Shown: positions 1-12,282 of the stretch, one piece after another
How the letters are laid out: each line of letters starts with the position of its first letter
Numbering within the stretch: position 1 is the stretch's first letter
From: Mesostigma viride
Lineage: Eukaryota > Streptophyta > Mesostigmatophyceae > Mesostigmatales > Mesostigmataceae
DNA: 64,000 nt
Direction of reading: 5' to 3'
Assembly: GCA_009746045.1 (NCBI GenBank)
Contig: RPFO01000310.1
Coordinates: forward strand, 3,788,661-3,852,660
Translations under genes and position numbers: made by a program
The notes under the pieces: model-generated
Seen by the model: only the letters and a program-made list of their open reading frames with translations
Database searches by the model: none
What the model was told of the DNA's origin: nothing

Positions 1-178
1 TCTGCATATTAATATAGTGATATCCTCACGCATTTTCGCCGCAACGTTTTGCACATGTATCTGCTAAAGTCGCATTCTTTGCAAATTATGACGTCATGAG
101 TCCATCATCCCACGGTGGGGTTAGAACAACACATGCTAACAGCGTTAGTGAGTGCAATTCAATCTGCTTCCCATGCAG

Positions 179-3100
179 ATGCCGGGACGTTGTGGACGCC
201 AACCTTGAGGAATTCGGAGTCTTGGTTTATAATGTTCTTGTACGTACTGTTGGTGCCAATATTTGGTTATAGTCCTCCTTACTTCTCGATGTTGCTCTAA
301 AGTTTTATAATGCGGCATATGGTATCTTGTTTAAAGGAAGTATAAAGCTTATTGGAATCTGGGCATCTACGACTAACAGCCATTCGAAGAAGAATTCGTC
401 CTCGGCTCTGCATGAGAGCATTCTATTTGTAATGTCCTTGCGTACGATGATACGCGACAATCCCACAGGCGAAGCAGTTATTACATGTGCTCTTGCTTGT
501 CAGGTATCCTACCCTTTATCAAGTATCCTACCCTTTATCAGGTATCCTGCCCTTTATCAGGTATCCTGCCCTTTAGACTGCTCTACCAGGCACTTTCATT
601 CATGTGTCCAGGCATCATCAATGTCTCACACGTGCCGAATTCCAGCTTCGTGCTTTGCCTGTCTTGGATGACCCAAATGCCCACTGACCTGTCCATTTCT
701 CAGCGTGTGTATGCAATCAATAGACGTATGTCCTAGGCCTGCTACTTAAGTAAACACTCTGCATTCAGCAGCTATCCTTCAGCCAAAAGGTACCTGCAGG
801 TCGTCCCCTCTATTCTTGCTGTCTCGTGGCCCACCCTGAGATGCAGCACTGCACTCATCCACTGCGCATGCCAGCCTAGCCCCCAGAAATCACTTTGCAG
901 AACTGGAGTGTCAAGCACAGGGCAAGGCAGACCAATGTTATTGTTTTATTCATTGGATGACAGCACTTGCAGAATGGAGAAACGTTTTGCTTGTTTGTTT
1001 TTATCGTGGTGACGCTGGTGTTTGCCATCGGTCTCCTTTCACTCGAGTCCTCCCTTGCATTGCGCCACGAAACTCCCTCTCTGCTACATCTTCCCCCTCT
1101 CCCCGGTTGGTCTGCCCTCTATGGTTCTACCTGAGCACGTGCTTGGGCAGCCATGAGGGTTGCAGGATGAGGTAGCATGCACTCATCACACATGCCATGG
1201 ACTATTTCCCTTTCGGAGTCCTTCGGCTAGTTTAGAGAGGGGCCTGTTAAGAGACATTTTTTGTTTCATCTGTTCCCTGGGCGGCAGGGCCATGGGGTTG
1301 GGTTGCTACGTATGCTCATTGGGCCATGGGATGGGAGGTGCTACATGAGCCATTATGCGTAGTACACCATAGGTTGGATATCATGCAAGAAGCGATTCCC
1401 AAGGCATGCTTGGATGCAGGTGGGTCCACCACCATGCCTGCATGATCCAACCCAGACCATGTGTCCAGCCCTACGGCTGTGCAAGGGGCTGGTTGATTTC
1501 CCATCATGTTGCAAGCTATCATTTCCCTCAACGGCCCTGCACCGCTTACGAGGCCTCAGACGCCACCTCTATGCCCCCCCGTGCACCGCTCTCCTGCTTG
1601 GCAGTGCACGTCAGCGGAACCAGACAAGCTCAAGATCTCCCTCTCCTTCAAGAACGGCGTGCCAGGTGGCGCGATCGACCACGCCGCCGCTCAGGCCATG
1701 CTGGCGGAATCATGTGGCGGCGTTGCGGCCGTGGACGCCCAGCCAGTGGCGCCCTTTGAGTTGACCGTGTCCATCGATGTGGCCCAGCTGCGCGCCAAAG
1801 GGGAAGGTGACTGGTGACGTCTTGCGACCGTGGGGTTGGTGCCAGTGTGGAGATTCTGTGCCGAGGCAATGTTATCTATTGACTACTATTGACTCTTGTC
1901 CATGGAGAAAATGTAGTGGCTATCTGCATCGAGATACTGTGTGGTCTGGTTGGTTGTGTGATGCCATGCAATTCCAGTCGTTTGAGCTCCACACACCGTT
2001 ATTCGCTCGCCCTGTTTGGTTCTCCCTGCCCCCCCCCCCCCCGCCTTCTTACCCACCCACTACCTTAACTGCTGGCTTCGTTGTCACCCACCCCGACACC
2101 TTTGGGGCGCCACATGACACGCCCCCCACCCCACCCACCCCACCCACACACGCACACACACAAACGCACACGCTCTGTGCCTGCGCGACATCTGCCAGAG
2201 GAGCAAGCCGCGCTGGTGTCCAAGCTGGCGTCCTTGCGCGCCCTTCTGCTGGCGCTGCCCCTACGTCGGCTGCTGCTGCCACTGCAAGCAGGCACCACCA
2301 GTGTGGGGCCGGTGGTGGCCATCGGGCACCGACCTGAGGAGGTCTACTTCGTCAAGCCGGAGGTGAGTGCGAGGCGCTGGTGGCATAGTGGCTTTGTATT
2401 AGCTAGTAATAACAACGAGTAGTAATTACTATTGTCAACTAGTTCTTTGGTATTGACTAGTATTTCCTGTACAAGCTTAGTAAGAATGCATGGAGCCTTT
2501 GTGCCTGGAAAGGCATGCTGCCGACGTAGTGTTAAGCTTTGGCTACTTTTTTTTATGTGTGTATCTGTGCCTACGTATGTGTGTATTGTGTTTGCGTATA
2601 GCTTTGTGTGCAACTGTGCATGGGGTTTTAGGCCTTAAGGGCCAGCGTGCCGGTTGAGTGGACGGCTGTACCTCAGCAATTTTCTTTGCACACCCTTGCA
2701 CTCCACTGTGGGCATGCTTGGCTTCTTTTTCTGTGTGCCCCCCTGTGTGTGGGCGTCATACATATCTGCTTGCATATGCGCTAGGGCTCCCATTCTGATG
2801 GTGCCTGCTCTAACAAGCCCCTGCTCATGTGGCGGCTTGCTCCACTGCTTCTGCTGGCATGTATGCGATGCTGTCATCCGTGTCCCACAGAACGGCTCGG
2901 TCATCATCGTCTACCCGATGTGCTTCCGAGACGCCAACGACTCGGTGATCGCCGCCACGTTTCTGCAGGTCTGTCACAAGTGAAGTGGCCTCTGAATCTT
3001 ACACAGACACACACACAGAGACAGGAAAAAAAAGAAGCACACACACAGATGCACTGACACTCGCAGAGTCACAGACGGACACAAAAGCAGGGATTATGGG

Positions 3101-5388
3101 CATGGCATCTCCTACTGTATGGGCATCGGATGCTCACTACCCATTCTTCAAAGTACCTTGACGTTAATGACATGGCCTTCCTGGCATGTCGGAGGGTGCA
3201 GGGCGGTCAGCTTGCTGCTACCTGCCCGGGAGGGTGGGAAGGGGATGCTTCCTCGTTCTCACCCCGCGCACCCCTCAGATGCGCGACTTGGATGTGGAAC
3301 TTCAATATTTCAAAGTGCTCGTGGCCTCGATGCTCCAACAGCCGAACACGCAAGCCACTCCTTTCATCGTCCCCTGTGAAGAGTTCTTCCCTGCTGCCGT
3401 CACCCGACGGAGAGTATTGGGGATGAAACGTAGCATCGCTCTACGGACACGCAAGTACGTAGGCGCGGGAACTTGGCGAGTACAAGGGGGTGTGGGTCTG
3501 TGCATCACCCTAACCATCATGGATTCCAATTGCCGGATGCACATTTTGATCTCTGGATGCCTCTGTGGATGGCCCTGCAAACGGTCGCCCACGTAATGCA
3601 CGGCGCAGGAGTTTGCGGAGGCCAGGAGGGGCCAGCCGCAGGGGAACGCCCCCCCCTGCACCTACTCATGGGCCGCGCCAATGGAGCTCCAAGGTGTCCC
3701 TGCGGACAAGCTGCCCAAAGCCACAGCGGGCTTCATCTCGTTTGGTGCGTGCCGCAGCGCGCGCACGGACCGTTCTGGAAGGGGCCCCATTTCTTTAATT
3801 GCCTTTTGCGGAGGGCAGGTAATACCCCTCTGTGGGGATGGGCCGCACTGCGCCAAAAGTTGTAGTTGGTGACTCTATGCTTGAGCCAGATAGCTCACCA
3901 CCATCGGAGCAGCTTCTCTTTCAATTGATGGGCCACAAGAAGGGTAGGCATCCACGTTGTGTACGCCAGTAGTCCTTTTCATGCCCGAAAGCATGCCTCA
4001 GGCCTCTTAATATCTGTAACCTGCAGTGCTGGCCACATGTCGAGGTGGGTAGGATGGCCATCATGGGGCATGCCATGCACGATGTACTAGTACTTACCGC
4101 AACCGTGTGCGGGTGCTGCCCTTGCTTGCTGCTGCCATCTCCCGTACAGTTCTCTTCCCCCGCCACGTGCAAGGGAAGCTTCTGGAGACGTCACTGTGGA
4201 GCTTCTCCACGTTCCACACGTACATCAGCTACCATATCAAGGTGAGCGCAGCACGCGAGGGCAGCGTTTGCTTGGGAAATGGCAGAGTTTATGTTGGATT
4301 GGAACTTCAAAATCTGCGTGTCGAGAAGGCTTGGCGGACCGCGGCAGTTTTCTGTTGCGGCCCGTGTGCCCCATACAATCTCAAGCAAACAACCAGCGCA
4401 GGCCTGAAATCTGGAACATGCAGACCATGGAAGCTGGAGCCGATACCAGGTGGTGGTGGCGCTGCGACGGGAATGCCATTAATTAATCAATTAATTAATT
4501 AGGAACATGACTCCGTGGGAACGCCATGGGATGACCCAGATGGCTGCTAGCCACCCTGCAAATCCACATGCTTGGTGGGAGCCCCCCCCCCTACCCCCCT
4601 TCTCCTCTTCCTCTTAATTTAAGCGCCACTGCCATGTCTGTCTCACTTCTACCTGCTTCAGACCGGTATCCATCATTTTGACGTGGGATGCTCACCACCG
4701 CCACCGTGTTGTAGCTCCGTGGGTGCCTGTCTCCCAGCCCCTCTATCTTCCCTTGCCTTTGCTGCTAATTGGCGCGTGGCGTCTGCATCGTGTCCTCGTT
4801 CTCACCACCACTGCGCGCAGTGTTCCAAGGCGCACCTACACTCGCGCATGCGGCTGCGCGTCAGCTCCCTGCTGCAGGTAAGCTGGGCCAGATTGTCTCC
4901 AGATTTCTCCACTGCTTGCTTATACTGCCCAGGTCAACCACACGGTCGATTCCCAATACACGTGTGGATATATGTGAGCTGGCTACCTCCATTGGTGCAC
5001 AGGCCCCATGTTTGACTAGGGTGTGCTGTCAACGGTAGACGCTTGGAGATAGTTTGATATCCGCACCTTAGACACGCGTATCCTGCTTACATACAACCGA
5101 GATATGCCCATTGTGGTAGTGTTCTGGGCTGTTGAAAGGCATGGAGAGCATGCGACGAAGTTATCAATTTTTCCGTCGCCGTCTTTCTTGGAAGAGGTCC
5201 TGCTTTCCTGGGCTTGGGCTCTTGAATGTTCATGATGAGTTCAGGCATGTTGCTTGTCTTCATACCCTTAATTGTTTGCTCATTTTTCCCACTCGTGCGC
5301 ACACATGCAGGTCCTAAACCGGGCAAAGCCGGACGTCACCAAGGAGAAGAAGACGGCCTCGGGGCGGACGTTTGTTCGTGCCGTATAG
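179..5388 (+). CDS. ARPC2: Arp2/3 complex subunit 2 (ARPC2, plant DIS2-like), 5' partial
   Basis: Core subunit of the Arp2/3 complex, which nucleates branched actin filaments in the cytoplasm. Eight exons are visible: 179-239, 1605-1806, 2199-2362, 2891-2968, 3609-3744, 4150-4241, 4821-4877 and 5311-5388 (stop TAG). All introns are GT-AG, phases agree at every junction, and the joined exons give 288 codons plus stop without a break. Family hallmarks are visible: NGSVIIVYPMCFRDAND, then FLQEFAEARR, then FPRHVQGK, then FHTYISYHIKCSKAHLHSRM, and a final NRAKPDVTKEKKTASGRTF. These match the second p34-Arc domain and its C-terminal helix, and resemble plant DIS2 more than the animal protein. The first visible exon ends EEFGVLVYNVL, the counterpart of the animal FDGVLYHI segment, so roughly the first 25-30 residues lie upstream of the window. 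The family is usually 300-320 residues long. Identification is by eye from conserved motifs. Confidence 0.93.
3280..3455 (+). other. Exon-like open stretch inside an ARPC2 intron, unassigned
   Basis: An open stretch after a possible acceptor (cctcag) reads MRDLDVELQYFKVLVASM and later EEFFPAAVTRRR. It lies in the intron between exons 2891-2968 and 3609-3744. It is not part of ARPC2, because those two exons join in phase and in register with the family without it. It may be a transposon fragment or chance. No family was recognised. Confidence 0.25.
4379..4430 (+). repeat. Diverged copy of short interspersed repeat (CAACCAGCGCAGG family)
   Basis: This stretch resembles the better copies at 17441 and 17868. 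It keeps the core caaccagcgcaggcc and a degraded version of the following part up to accatgg. It lies in an ARPC2 intron. Confidence 0.6.
4505..4528. repeat. Weak copy of the L1-like hairpin tail
   Basis: The stretch keeps acatgactccg followed by tggga and ccatg, directly after a TTAA-rich run (4476-4502). It is the weakest of the hairpin copies in the window. It sits in an ARPC2 intron. Confidence 0.45.
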
Positions 5389-7207
5389 TACTGTAATATA
5401 TGAGCTTGAATTATGTTGCATGGTACGACAACCTGTCACCGCCGCTGCCACTAACGTGTGTGCAGCACAGGAGGTTTGATGGAAGTTCTTCCTGGAGAAC
5501 AATATCATATCTGTTGGCAACATGATTGTCCCTGGCAGCTTGAATGCCTGTGGGTTATGCATGGAATCGGGGTGCTTTGCATTGACAGCTGTGCAGCACG
5601 ACTCTGTCCAGTCAACCTTCAAGCAGGGTGATATTACCTCACAGAATGACAGCTATGCGCCAGATCCCTGACCAGTGCAAATCGTGCCAATGAACCTGCC
5701 CTGTAGGGTCACTGCCCCAGAGGCAGTTATTGTGGCCTCAGGGATGTTCACTTTGATCAATCACATGGGTATGTTACACTACACTATATGAGACAACTAT
5801 TCCTGGACGCATGGCGGTTCAATGTTGCCTGAGGATTAGAGCAGCTGGTAGAGATGAAAGGCACGACGATCATGGAAGCCGCGTCACTGTGTGTACATAG
5901 GAAGTATACTGTAGGAATTGTGTTGTTATGCATTCATGCATGCAAAATAAAATATACATGGGCTTGTGAGAGCATTAATTAATTAGTTAATCAAATTAAT
6001 TAATTAATTAAACTCGTGCTCCCGTTGGGGAGTCACGGAGCACCGAAGTGCTTGTAATCCCTGTGTGTGCACAACAGGAAGATTAAGGGCAGAGACCCTC
6101 TTTCTCCCGCATGCCAAAGGCATGCCACAGCTGCAATCGGACACGCTATTAAACGATCCGGCAGGATCTGTGGGTGCAATAAGACCCATGTGAGCATGTC
6201 ATAACCAGGAGCGTGGGCAAGTAATCTGGGTGCCCATAGCCAGGACGTAGCATGGCTGTACAATTAATTAATTAATAAATAGACACGTGACTGCGTACAT
6301 GGCTGCGTAGCATGGCTGTACAAGGACTAGGCTAAGGCTATGGCTGGTGGTGTACCGTGCGTTAGCGGTGTGCACACGTGACTAGGTATGTTGGCACAGC
6401 TAGGCAAACATTCTAAGCATGGCTGCCATAGCGGCAGTGACTACCAATGGACACAAGCTCTAGAGGGCTATTATGCAAGCTATTCTAGCCCGCAGGGGGC
6501 GTCCACATGGATCATTTGTGAGAGCAGTGGATTGTGAGAGCATGGATCAATGTTGCGTATTCTAACGCAAGCTAGGTCGCCTATGAATCCATTATTACAT
6601 ACTAAGTGAGACAAATACGTGCACGTGTGCATGCGTGCACGTCCGAATTAATACATCTGAAAGAGCCGGCTTGTCACCAGGTCACAGTGCCGATCCGGGC
6701 GCTGTATATATATAGCTGCACCGGACTTTGTACATACACCATGTGCACTAGATCTCCAAGACTTTACCCAGCACCGGCTGCAGCATGCATGGCCGGGCAA
6801 ACTTAGTTATTAATTGATCGCCTCTATGCATGCACGGCGATGCAGACCGCTGCAGTCTAGCCCTACCGTGCTCGTTCATGCTCGACATGGCTTACCGCTG
6901 ACCTGAAGTGCGCAAGGTTACACCAACTGCTAGCGCCAAGCTCGTCACCGCTAGCCGTCTCAAGCAGTGGATCAATTCAAAAAATTAAATGTCTAGTCGA
7001 CAATACGTTTATCTCCTTTGCAGGTCAGGTTTACAAGCAAACAATTGGCATGAATTCCTATGGGGACAAATTGCGCCGGCCGGGCTATTAGCCAACTTGT
7101 ATCTGTACACATTAACTTCATGGAACAACTTAATTATTGCTGCAAGGGACAAACAGACACTTACACGTTTTGTGCACACCTGTAGGTATATTGATGATGT
7201 TGGATGG
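5389..7207. other. Intergenic stretch after ARPC2
   Basis: No gene was recognised. It holds ARPC2 3' flank, a TTAA-rich run at 5975-6012 followed by a hairpin copy, another TTAA run at 6260-6275, and otherwise AT-richer unique sequence. Short open frames here look like chance. Confidence 0.6.
6015..6037 (+). repeat. Hairpin tail copy (CGTG outer stem)
   Basis: CGTG-ctccc, loop gttg, then ggggag and cacg form an imperfect stem-loop next to a (TTAA)n run. It is the same unit as at 12947, 13519 (inverted) and 13809. Confidence 0.75.
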
Positions 7208-7248
7208 ATTCTCCCGATTTCTGGCCTGCGCTGGTTGTCTCCTTGATA
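7208..7248 (-). repeat. Short interspersed repeat copy abutting a LINE remnant
   Basis: The reverse complement of the family core (tatcaaggagacaaccagcg, then cagg and the cagaaatcgggag part) is nearly intact. It ends exactly where the duplicated LINE segment begins at 7248. Confidence 0.75.
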
Positions 7249-8560
7249 TTGATGATGTTATTTCCATGGACAACCCGGCCTAGCTTGCGCATGCTCATAT
7301 GTATCAAGCTCCCGGGAGACCAGGTATACATTTATCAGCAAGCCTCGCTCATGCACGCTCAAGCTTACTTCTTCGATCGATCTGGCGATTCATGCAATTA
7401 CATTGATCTCAACATTACCCACAATTGACGTGCCCCCCCCCCCCGCCGCTTCACCCCGAGACGGCCGCTCGTCTCGGTGTCAGCCGGACCCCCCCTGCCG
7501 CCTGCGCCACCCTCCTCGGCCGCGGATTAATTACCAAGTCCCCGCCTTGAAGGCTAGGGCTGCCTTGCCACCAACGACGTCGTCTGGACACCCGGCCCTT
7601 CACTTTGGAGGAATTGGACGGCGCCCAAGGTTGCTCGCCTGCGGTACGACGCGGCGGTCGGTGCCGACCACTATTCTGCTGAGCTGCTGAAGACCCCTGA
7701 CCTGGCGGTGCGGGAGCTTCTGTTAGCGTTCTGCAACGGTCTTCTGCTCTCTGATGAGCCTCCGCCTGCTGAGTGGCAGACGGCCATGCATCCGAGTCAT
7801 GCTGTACAAGAAGGGCTCTGCTGAGCACTGACCGGCTGGCGACTATCGGGGTCGGTCCCCACGTGTCTGCCTCCAGAGCGCCGCACCGTGAAGGTCCTCA
7901 TGCGCAAGCTCTGTAGCTATATTGATGAGGTTATTTGCATGGACAAACCTAGCTTGCTCATCTGTATTGATCAAGCTCCCGGGAGACCCTGGAGGTACAC
8001 ATTTATCCGCAACGGCCTCGCTCACGCTCAAGCTTACTTCTTCTGGCGATTCATGCAAAACTACCTTGGTCTCAACATTACCCACAATCGATGTGCCCCC
8101 CCCCCCCGGCCACCGCTTCACCCCGAGACGGCCGCTCGTCTCGGTGTTGGGCCGGACCCCCCCTGCCGCCTGCGCCACCCTCCTCGGCCGCGGATTACTC
8201 AAGTCCCCGCCTTGAAGGCTAGGGCTGCCTTGCCACCAACGGACGTCGTCTGGACACCCCGCTTCACTTTGGAGGAATTGGACGGCGCCCTTGCTCGCCG
8301 GCCTGCGGTACGACGCGGCGGTCGGTGCCGACCACTATTCTGCTGAGCTGCTGAAGACCCCTGACCTGGCGGTGCGGGAGCTTCTGCTAGCGTTCTGCAA
8401 CCGTGTTCTGCTCTCTGATGAGCCTCCGCCTGCTGAGTGGCAGACGGCCATGCATCCGAGTCATGCTGTACAAGAAGGGCTCTGCTGAGCACTGACCGGC
8501 TGGCGACTATCGGGGTGTCCCCACGTGTCTGCCTCCAGAGCGACTCACTGAAGGTCTTCA
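7248..8560 (+). repeat. Tandem duplication of the LINE 5' part, unit about 673 bp
   Basis: 7248-7920 and 7921 to about 8560 carry the same sequence: attgatga, the ctcccgggagacc segment, a poly-C run, the gagacggccgctcgtctcgg segment and the finger-domain codons. They differ by scattered substitutions and small indels. Frame breaks differ between the copies, so both decayed after duplication. Confidence 0.85.
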
Positions 8561-8589
8561 TGCGCATGCATGATGCTGCATGCACAGGT

Positions 8590-9300
8590 TCCGCGCCGCG
8601 CTGTCCAGACCCACACCTGGGTGAGTCTCATCAGATGGGTTTTCGTCGTGGCCGTAGTAATTACACTGTCATATGGCGGTATTTGTGGCGGGCCGGGGCC
8701 GGTTGATGGAGGAGGTGCGTCGCATTTGCCCTGATGGTTTGCCGCTGGTCTTCATTTTTGTTGACTATATATCAAGGCTTTCGACACGGTCCTCTGAGAG
8801 GCTCTTTGGGCCATCCTAGCTCTGGATCGCGTGCCCCCAGCGTTTATTGCTGCCATTCGCCGGCTGTATGACCGGCCGGGCTCACAGGCAGTAGTGCGGG
8901 CTGCGGAAGGCACCATCCCACCATTCCCCCAGTTCACAGCCGGCCACGGGGTGTGGCAAGGTTGTGTCCTGCCCCCATATCTGTTCATTATTGTCGTGGA
9001 TAACGTCATGAGCCAGGCACGTGCACGCGGCTTTACTGCTCTAAGGGGTTCGAGCCCGGCTTGGACATCTTTAACTATCGCGAATATGGCGGCGGTGGCC
9101 CTGGCTACCGCCTGTTCGACATGATTTATGCAGATGATAGGTTGACACCCTCATCGGGCGCCTTGAGCACATTTAGACCTGGCTGGACTGTCCAGGGGCT
9201 TAGTTGGAGGCGCGGGCGCGGTGGGGTCGCCGGGTCGGAGATTAGTGTCAAAACTGCTAGCTCAGGCGATGGTGATTGGGGCTACCCGAGTTAATTCCCC
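8590..9300 (+). pseudogene. Reverse transcriptase palm remnant of the LINE
   Basis: Open pieces give GFRRGRSNYTVIWRYLW, then FIFVDY and AFDT across a frame change, RVPPAFIAAIRRLYDRPGSQ, the GVWQGCVLPP box and MIYADD. Stops and frame changes separate them. Order and spacing fit motifs A to C of a non-LTR reverse transcriptase. Confidence 0.8.
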
Positions 9301-9384
9301 GCCGAAGCCCCGGCTGCTCACTAGACGGGACGAAGGCCCCTGTTCCGTGATCACCACGCTTCAAACTGCTGGGGAGCATATATA

Positions 9385-10802
9385 TTGACTTGGGCGCGCC
9401 TCAAGGACCCCCAGACCAAAGGGCTCCTCCTCAGGAGGAGCCCTTTGTGGTTTTGCGCCCACCCGCGGGTGGTTCACTGGCTCCGTGGCGCTCCCCCCCA
9501 CTTGGTGCGGCTTGCCGCGGAAGGCCATGACGAGCGCATTCAGGCCGCCTTGCAGGTGCTCCTCCCCGGCCCTAGCCTGCCAGCTCACTCCATGCGCTTG
9601 GCCACCCTCCCCTGCCGCATGGGCGGGTGTGGGCTCACCCGCGCCGCCCGCCTCGCCCCCGCCGCCTTCCTTGGCTCTGTTGCTCAGGCCTGGGCGGCGA
9701 TCCGCCGGTTGGTCCCCAGCGCCGTCAGCGCCATTCCCGACTTGGTCACCCCATCCCCCTTCCCCTTTGTGCAGGCTGTGCAGGATTCTTACCTCGGGAT
9801 CCAGCAGGCTTGCGACCTCGTCCGCCCCGCATGCAGCCCCCGCTCAGGCCGTCCACCGTCGCCTGCCCCGGGGCACGCCCGGCGTGTCTCCTGTCGTCAG
9901 TCCTAGTGTCTTCCCTGCCTGCGTTCATGAAAAACAACAAAAGACCTACGCGGGTATACTACACTGTGCCGACTGGATGGGTCTGCATGCGAGCTTGAAC
10001 GATCAGGGGAAGGCTTGGCTTCACTCCGTTTCCCTTGAGGGGAGCGTGGGGTCCGCATTCCTGCGCGCCCTCCCCATGAGCCCTTTGTTCACGCTGGTTC
10101 TGGCCCTTTACGCCATCGCTCTCCGCCACCAGCTCTTTGCCCCGCAACCTCTCATCACGGCGGGTGCGTCCTGCGGCAGCTGCGGGCTTGCTCTGGATAC
10201 TACTGGGACGCACTACATCGCGTGCATGGGTGGCCAGCAGAACCAGAACTGGTTCCTCTATCTCCATACCGCTCTCCTCCGGGTGGTGTGTGCCATGGTT
10301 CGGTCGGTCTTTCCCCACTCCACCATCAAGTGCGAGGACGCGGATGGGGCCGCCCTCTACTCACCCAACCACCGCCCCGACATTACCGTGCTTGACTACG
10401 ACGGGCAGGGTTGCCACCTCAGTGCTCATCGACGTCTCCGTGGCTCGGCCGCTTTCCGGTCGCCACGTACATCCTCCGGGCGGCTGTGGATGCCGGCGCT
10501 GCCGCCGCTGTGGCTGAGCGCGACAAGTTTGCCTCCTACGGCAATGTGGGGCCCCACCGGGTCATCCCCTTTGTCCTTGAGGAGTTCGGGGCCATGGGCC
10601 CCAAGACAGCGGAGTTTTTCCACGAGTGCTGCCAGCGCCGTGAAGACCGCCTCGACCTCGAGGGTCAGACCGCCCCGTGGTCGGCCCGCACGTGGTCCTC
10701 GTATTGCGGCGGCAGCGCCTGTCACTCGCCCTCATTCGCACCGTGGCTGATGTGTTATTCCGCCGCACCCGGGCCGACTTTGTCGCGACCCATGCGGTCT
10801 AG
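9385..10802 (+). pseudogene. LINE C-terminal region: thumb, CCHC zinc motif and restriction-like endonuclease
   Basis: 9385-9906 reads through RLATLPCRMGGCGLTRAARL and LAPAAFLGSVAQAW, typical of the region after the RT in many protist LINEs. A frame change near 9900 leads to the zinc motif and RPDITVLDYDG. Another near 10410 leads to VAERDKFASYGNVGPHRVIP and ends with FRRTRADFVATHAV and TAG at 10800-10802. The function would be target-DNA cleavage. Three frames make it non-functional as read. Confidence 0.75.
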
Positions 10803-11330
10803 ATCCTTTCCAGGCCTGCATGGTGGGCCGGCAGCGCTGTTGCTGCGTGTAGTTTTGTGCTGTATAGTTAGTTGTACCTTGTGCAGCTGGCGTGATCCTT
10901 GGATGTCTGTGTCAGATTGCTATTAATTTCTTCAGGGTTATTCTCCCAGTTATCGGGTTTAATTTTCCTTATGTTGCATGCCTATCTCACCTCCGTAATC
11001 TATCATTCTCAATGAATATATGCACTGTGCAGCTAGCCAGGCCCATGTGTTATTATATCGATGCAATACAGCAAGAAGTCTCTAGGCTGATTGACACAAA
11101 TTTAGCAGATGCTGTACAAAGATGAGGTGTGCATGGTCCCTATAGATGTAAGTCATGGCTGATCGCGACACATGAGCGCAAGCACTTGGCGCTATAACAA
11201 GTAACAACAACTGAGCTACAGTAATAAAGCATGCACACGATATTATCAGGGGTATTTATGTTTTCCATGGCTGTTTGGTAACTACGCCGTGTATGGCTCA
11301 TGAATCAAATCAAATTATAAATTATAACGC
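10803..11330. other. Spacer between LINE remnants
   Basis: This is AT-richer sequence with no recognised gene. Open frames are short and have no family features. Confidence 0.5.
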
Positions 11331-11355
11331 ACATGACTCCGTTGGGAGATCATGT
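11331..11355. repeat. Hairpin tail copy (ACATGA outer stem)
   Basis: ACATGA-ctcc, loop gtt, then gggag-a-tcatgt folds into a stem-loop. The outer stem differs from the CGTG class but still pairs. Confidence 0.75.
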
Positions 11356-12205
11356 AGCACACATTCCCAAGGTTGCGGGATGGATGTCCAGAGGTGGGCG
11401 AAGCCGCGAATTAAACCGAACTAATCTAACTCTTAGCTAATCTATAATCTAGAATTTAACCCTAACTACTCTACTCAGCAAAGCGCCCCTTCCTCTTGGG
11501 GGGGCCGGGGGGGGTCTTGCCACGTATACAGGGGCTCACGGGCCAGGACAATCTTCTGCCACCTCGTTTTGTTCTGCATAGCAGTCCAAGCAAGAGAGAG
11601 GGAGTGAATGCGGTGTTCAAACGTAGCTGGGACCACTAGGTCGGCCAGCAATTGCTGTGGGTAGGCCATGGCATGCTTACCCATCTTTTTAGTTAATGTC
11701 CTTGCGGCCAGGCCAGGTCAGGATATGCCGCCCTGGTTGGCCAAGCCGCTGGGGTCCGGCCAGACCAAGGGCGGTGTCTACCTGACTGGTGCGAGCAAGA
11801 TGTACTAGGAATGCTATCCTACGCTGCCTAATCTCGTCCGAAATGCGAGGCATGCCCTGATACATAGCCCTCTTACGACCAATGTGTGGAAAACCCTACA
11901 TTCAGGACGTCCTGTCAAAGCATCCTGCATCATTGTAAACCGTGCCGTCCAGCCGGGCGGCCGGCGTGTCCGTGAGCGTCCATGCCTCGGCGCCATAGGT
12001 GAGCACCGTGAGGACTGCAGGACCTTGAAGAGCATTCGCTTGCGGTGCTCGCCCAGTGCCTTCGAGTGCCGGAGTAGGTTCTGAGCGAACGGTGCCTAGC
12101 CCAGGCCCGGCCGATGCGAATGTCCACATCGTCGGCGGTGTCGGGGAGCATGCTCCCCATGCAGCAGTTAACTGAAGCGATCACGGAACGGGGCCTCCGT
12201 CCCAT
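11331..12205 (-). mobile_element. L1-like retrotransposon 3' remnant (minus strand)
   Basis: Read on the minus strand, fragments give VLTVLTYGAEAWTLTDTP, the region after the RT of L1-type elements. Next comes a segment around an arginine-rich IRQRR-like stretch, then LLADLVVPATFEHRIHSLSL and AMQNKTRWQK, ending in a proline/lysine-rich tail. The 3' end is the hairpin unit at 11331-11355. Several frame breaks make it inactive. Confidence 0.7.
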
Positions 12206-12282
12206 CTAGCAGCCGCGGCAGCGGCGGGCGACTGCTGCATGGTAGCCCCAACCACCATCGCTGCTGCACGGTGCTCACCTAT

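Larger units (their letters stand above)
7248..10802 (+). mobile_element. Degenerate non-LTR retrotransposon with R2-like C-terminal endonuclease
   Basis: Fragments of one retrotransposon protein follow each other in several frames. First comes a fingers region (TLEELDGALA, YDAAVGADHYSAELLK; best at 8256-8485). Next is a reverse transcriptase palm at about 8590-9140 with FIFVDY, then the box GVWQGCVLPPYLFIIVVDNV and a YADD catalytic box near 9127. A long C-terminal part (9385-10802) has a CX2C...HX3C zinc motif (CGSCGLALDTTGTHYIAC, about 10171-10224) followed by RPDITV and, after a frame change, LIDVSVARPL. This zinc knuckle plus PD...D layout is that of the restriction-like endonuclease at the C-terminus of R2-type elements. 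Frames change at least five times and there are stop codons in the palm, so the copy is dead. A second partial copy is at 48740-49200 on the minus strand. Confidence 0.8.
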
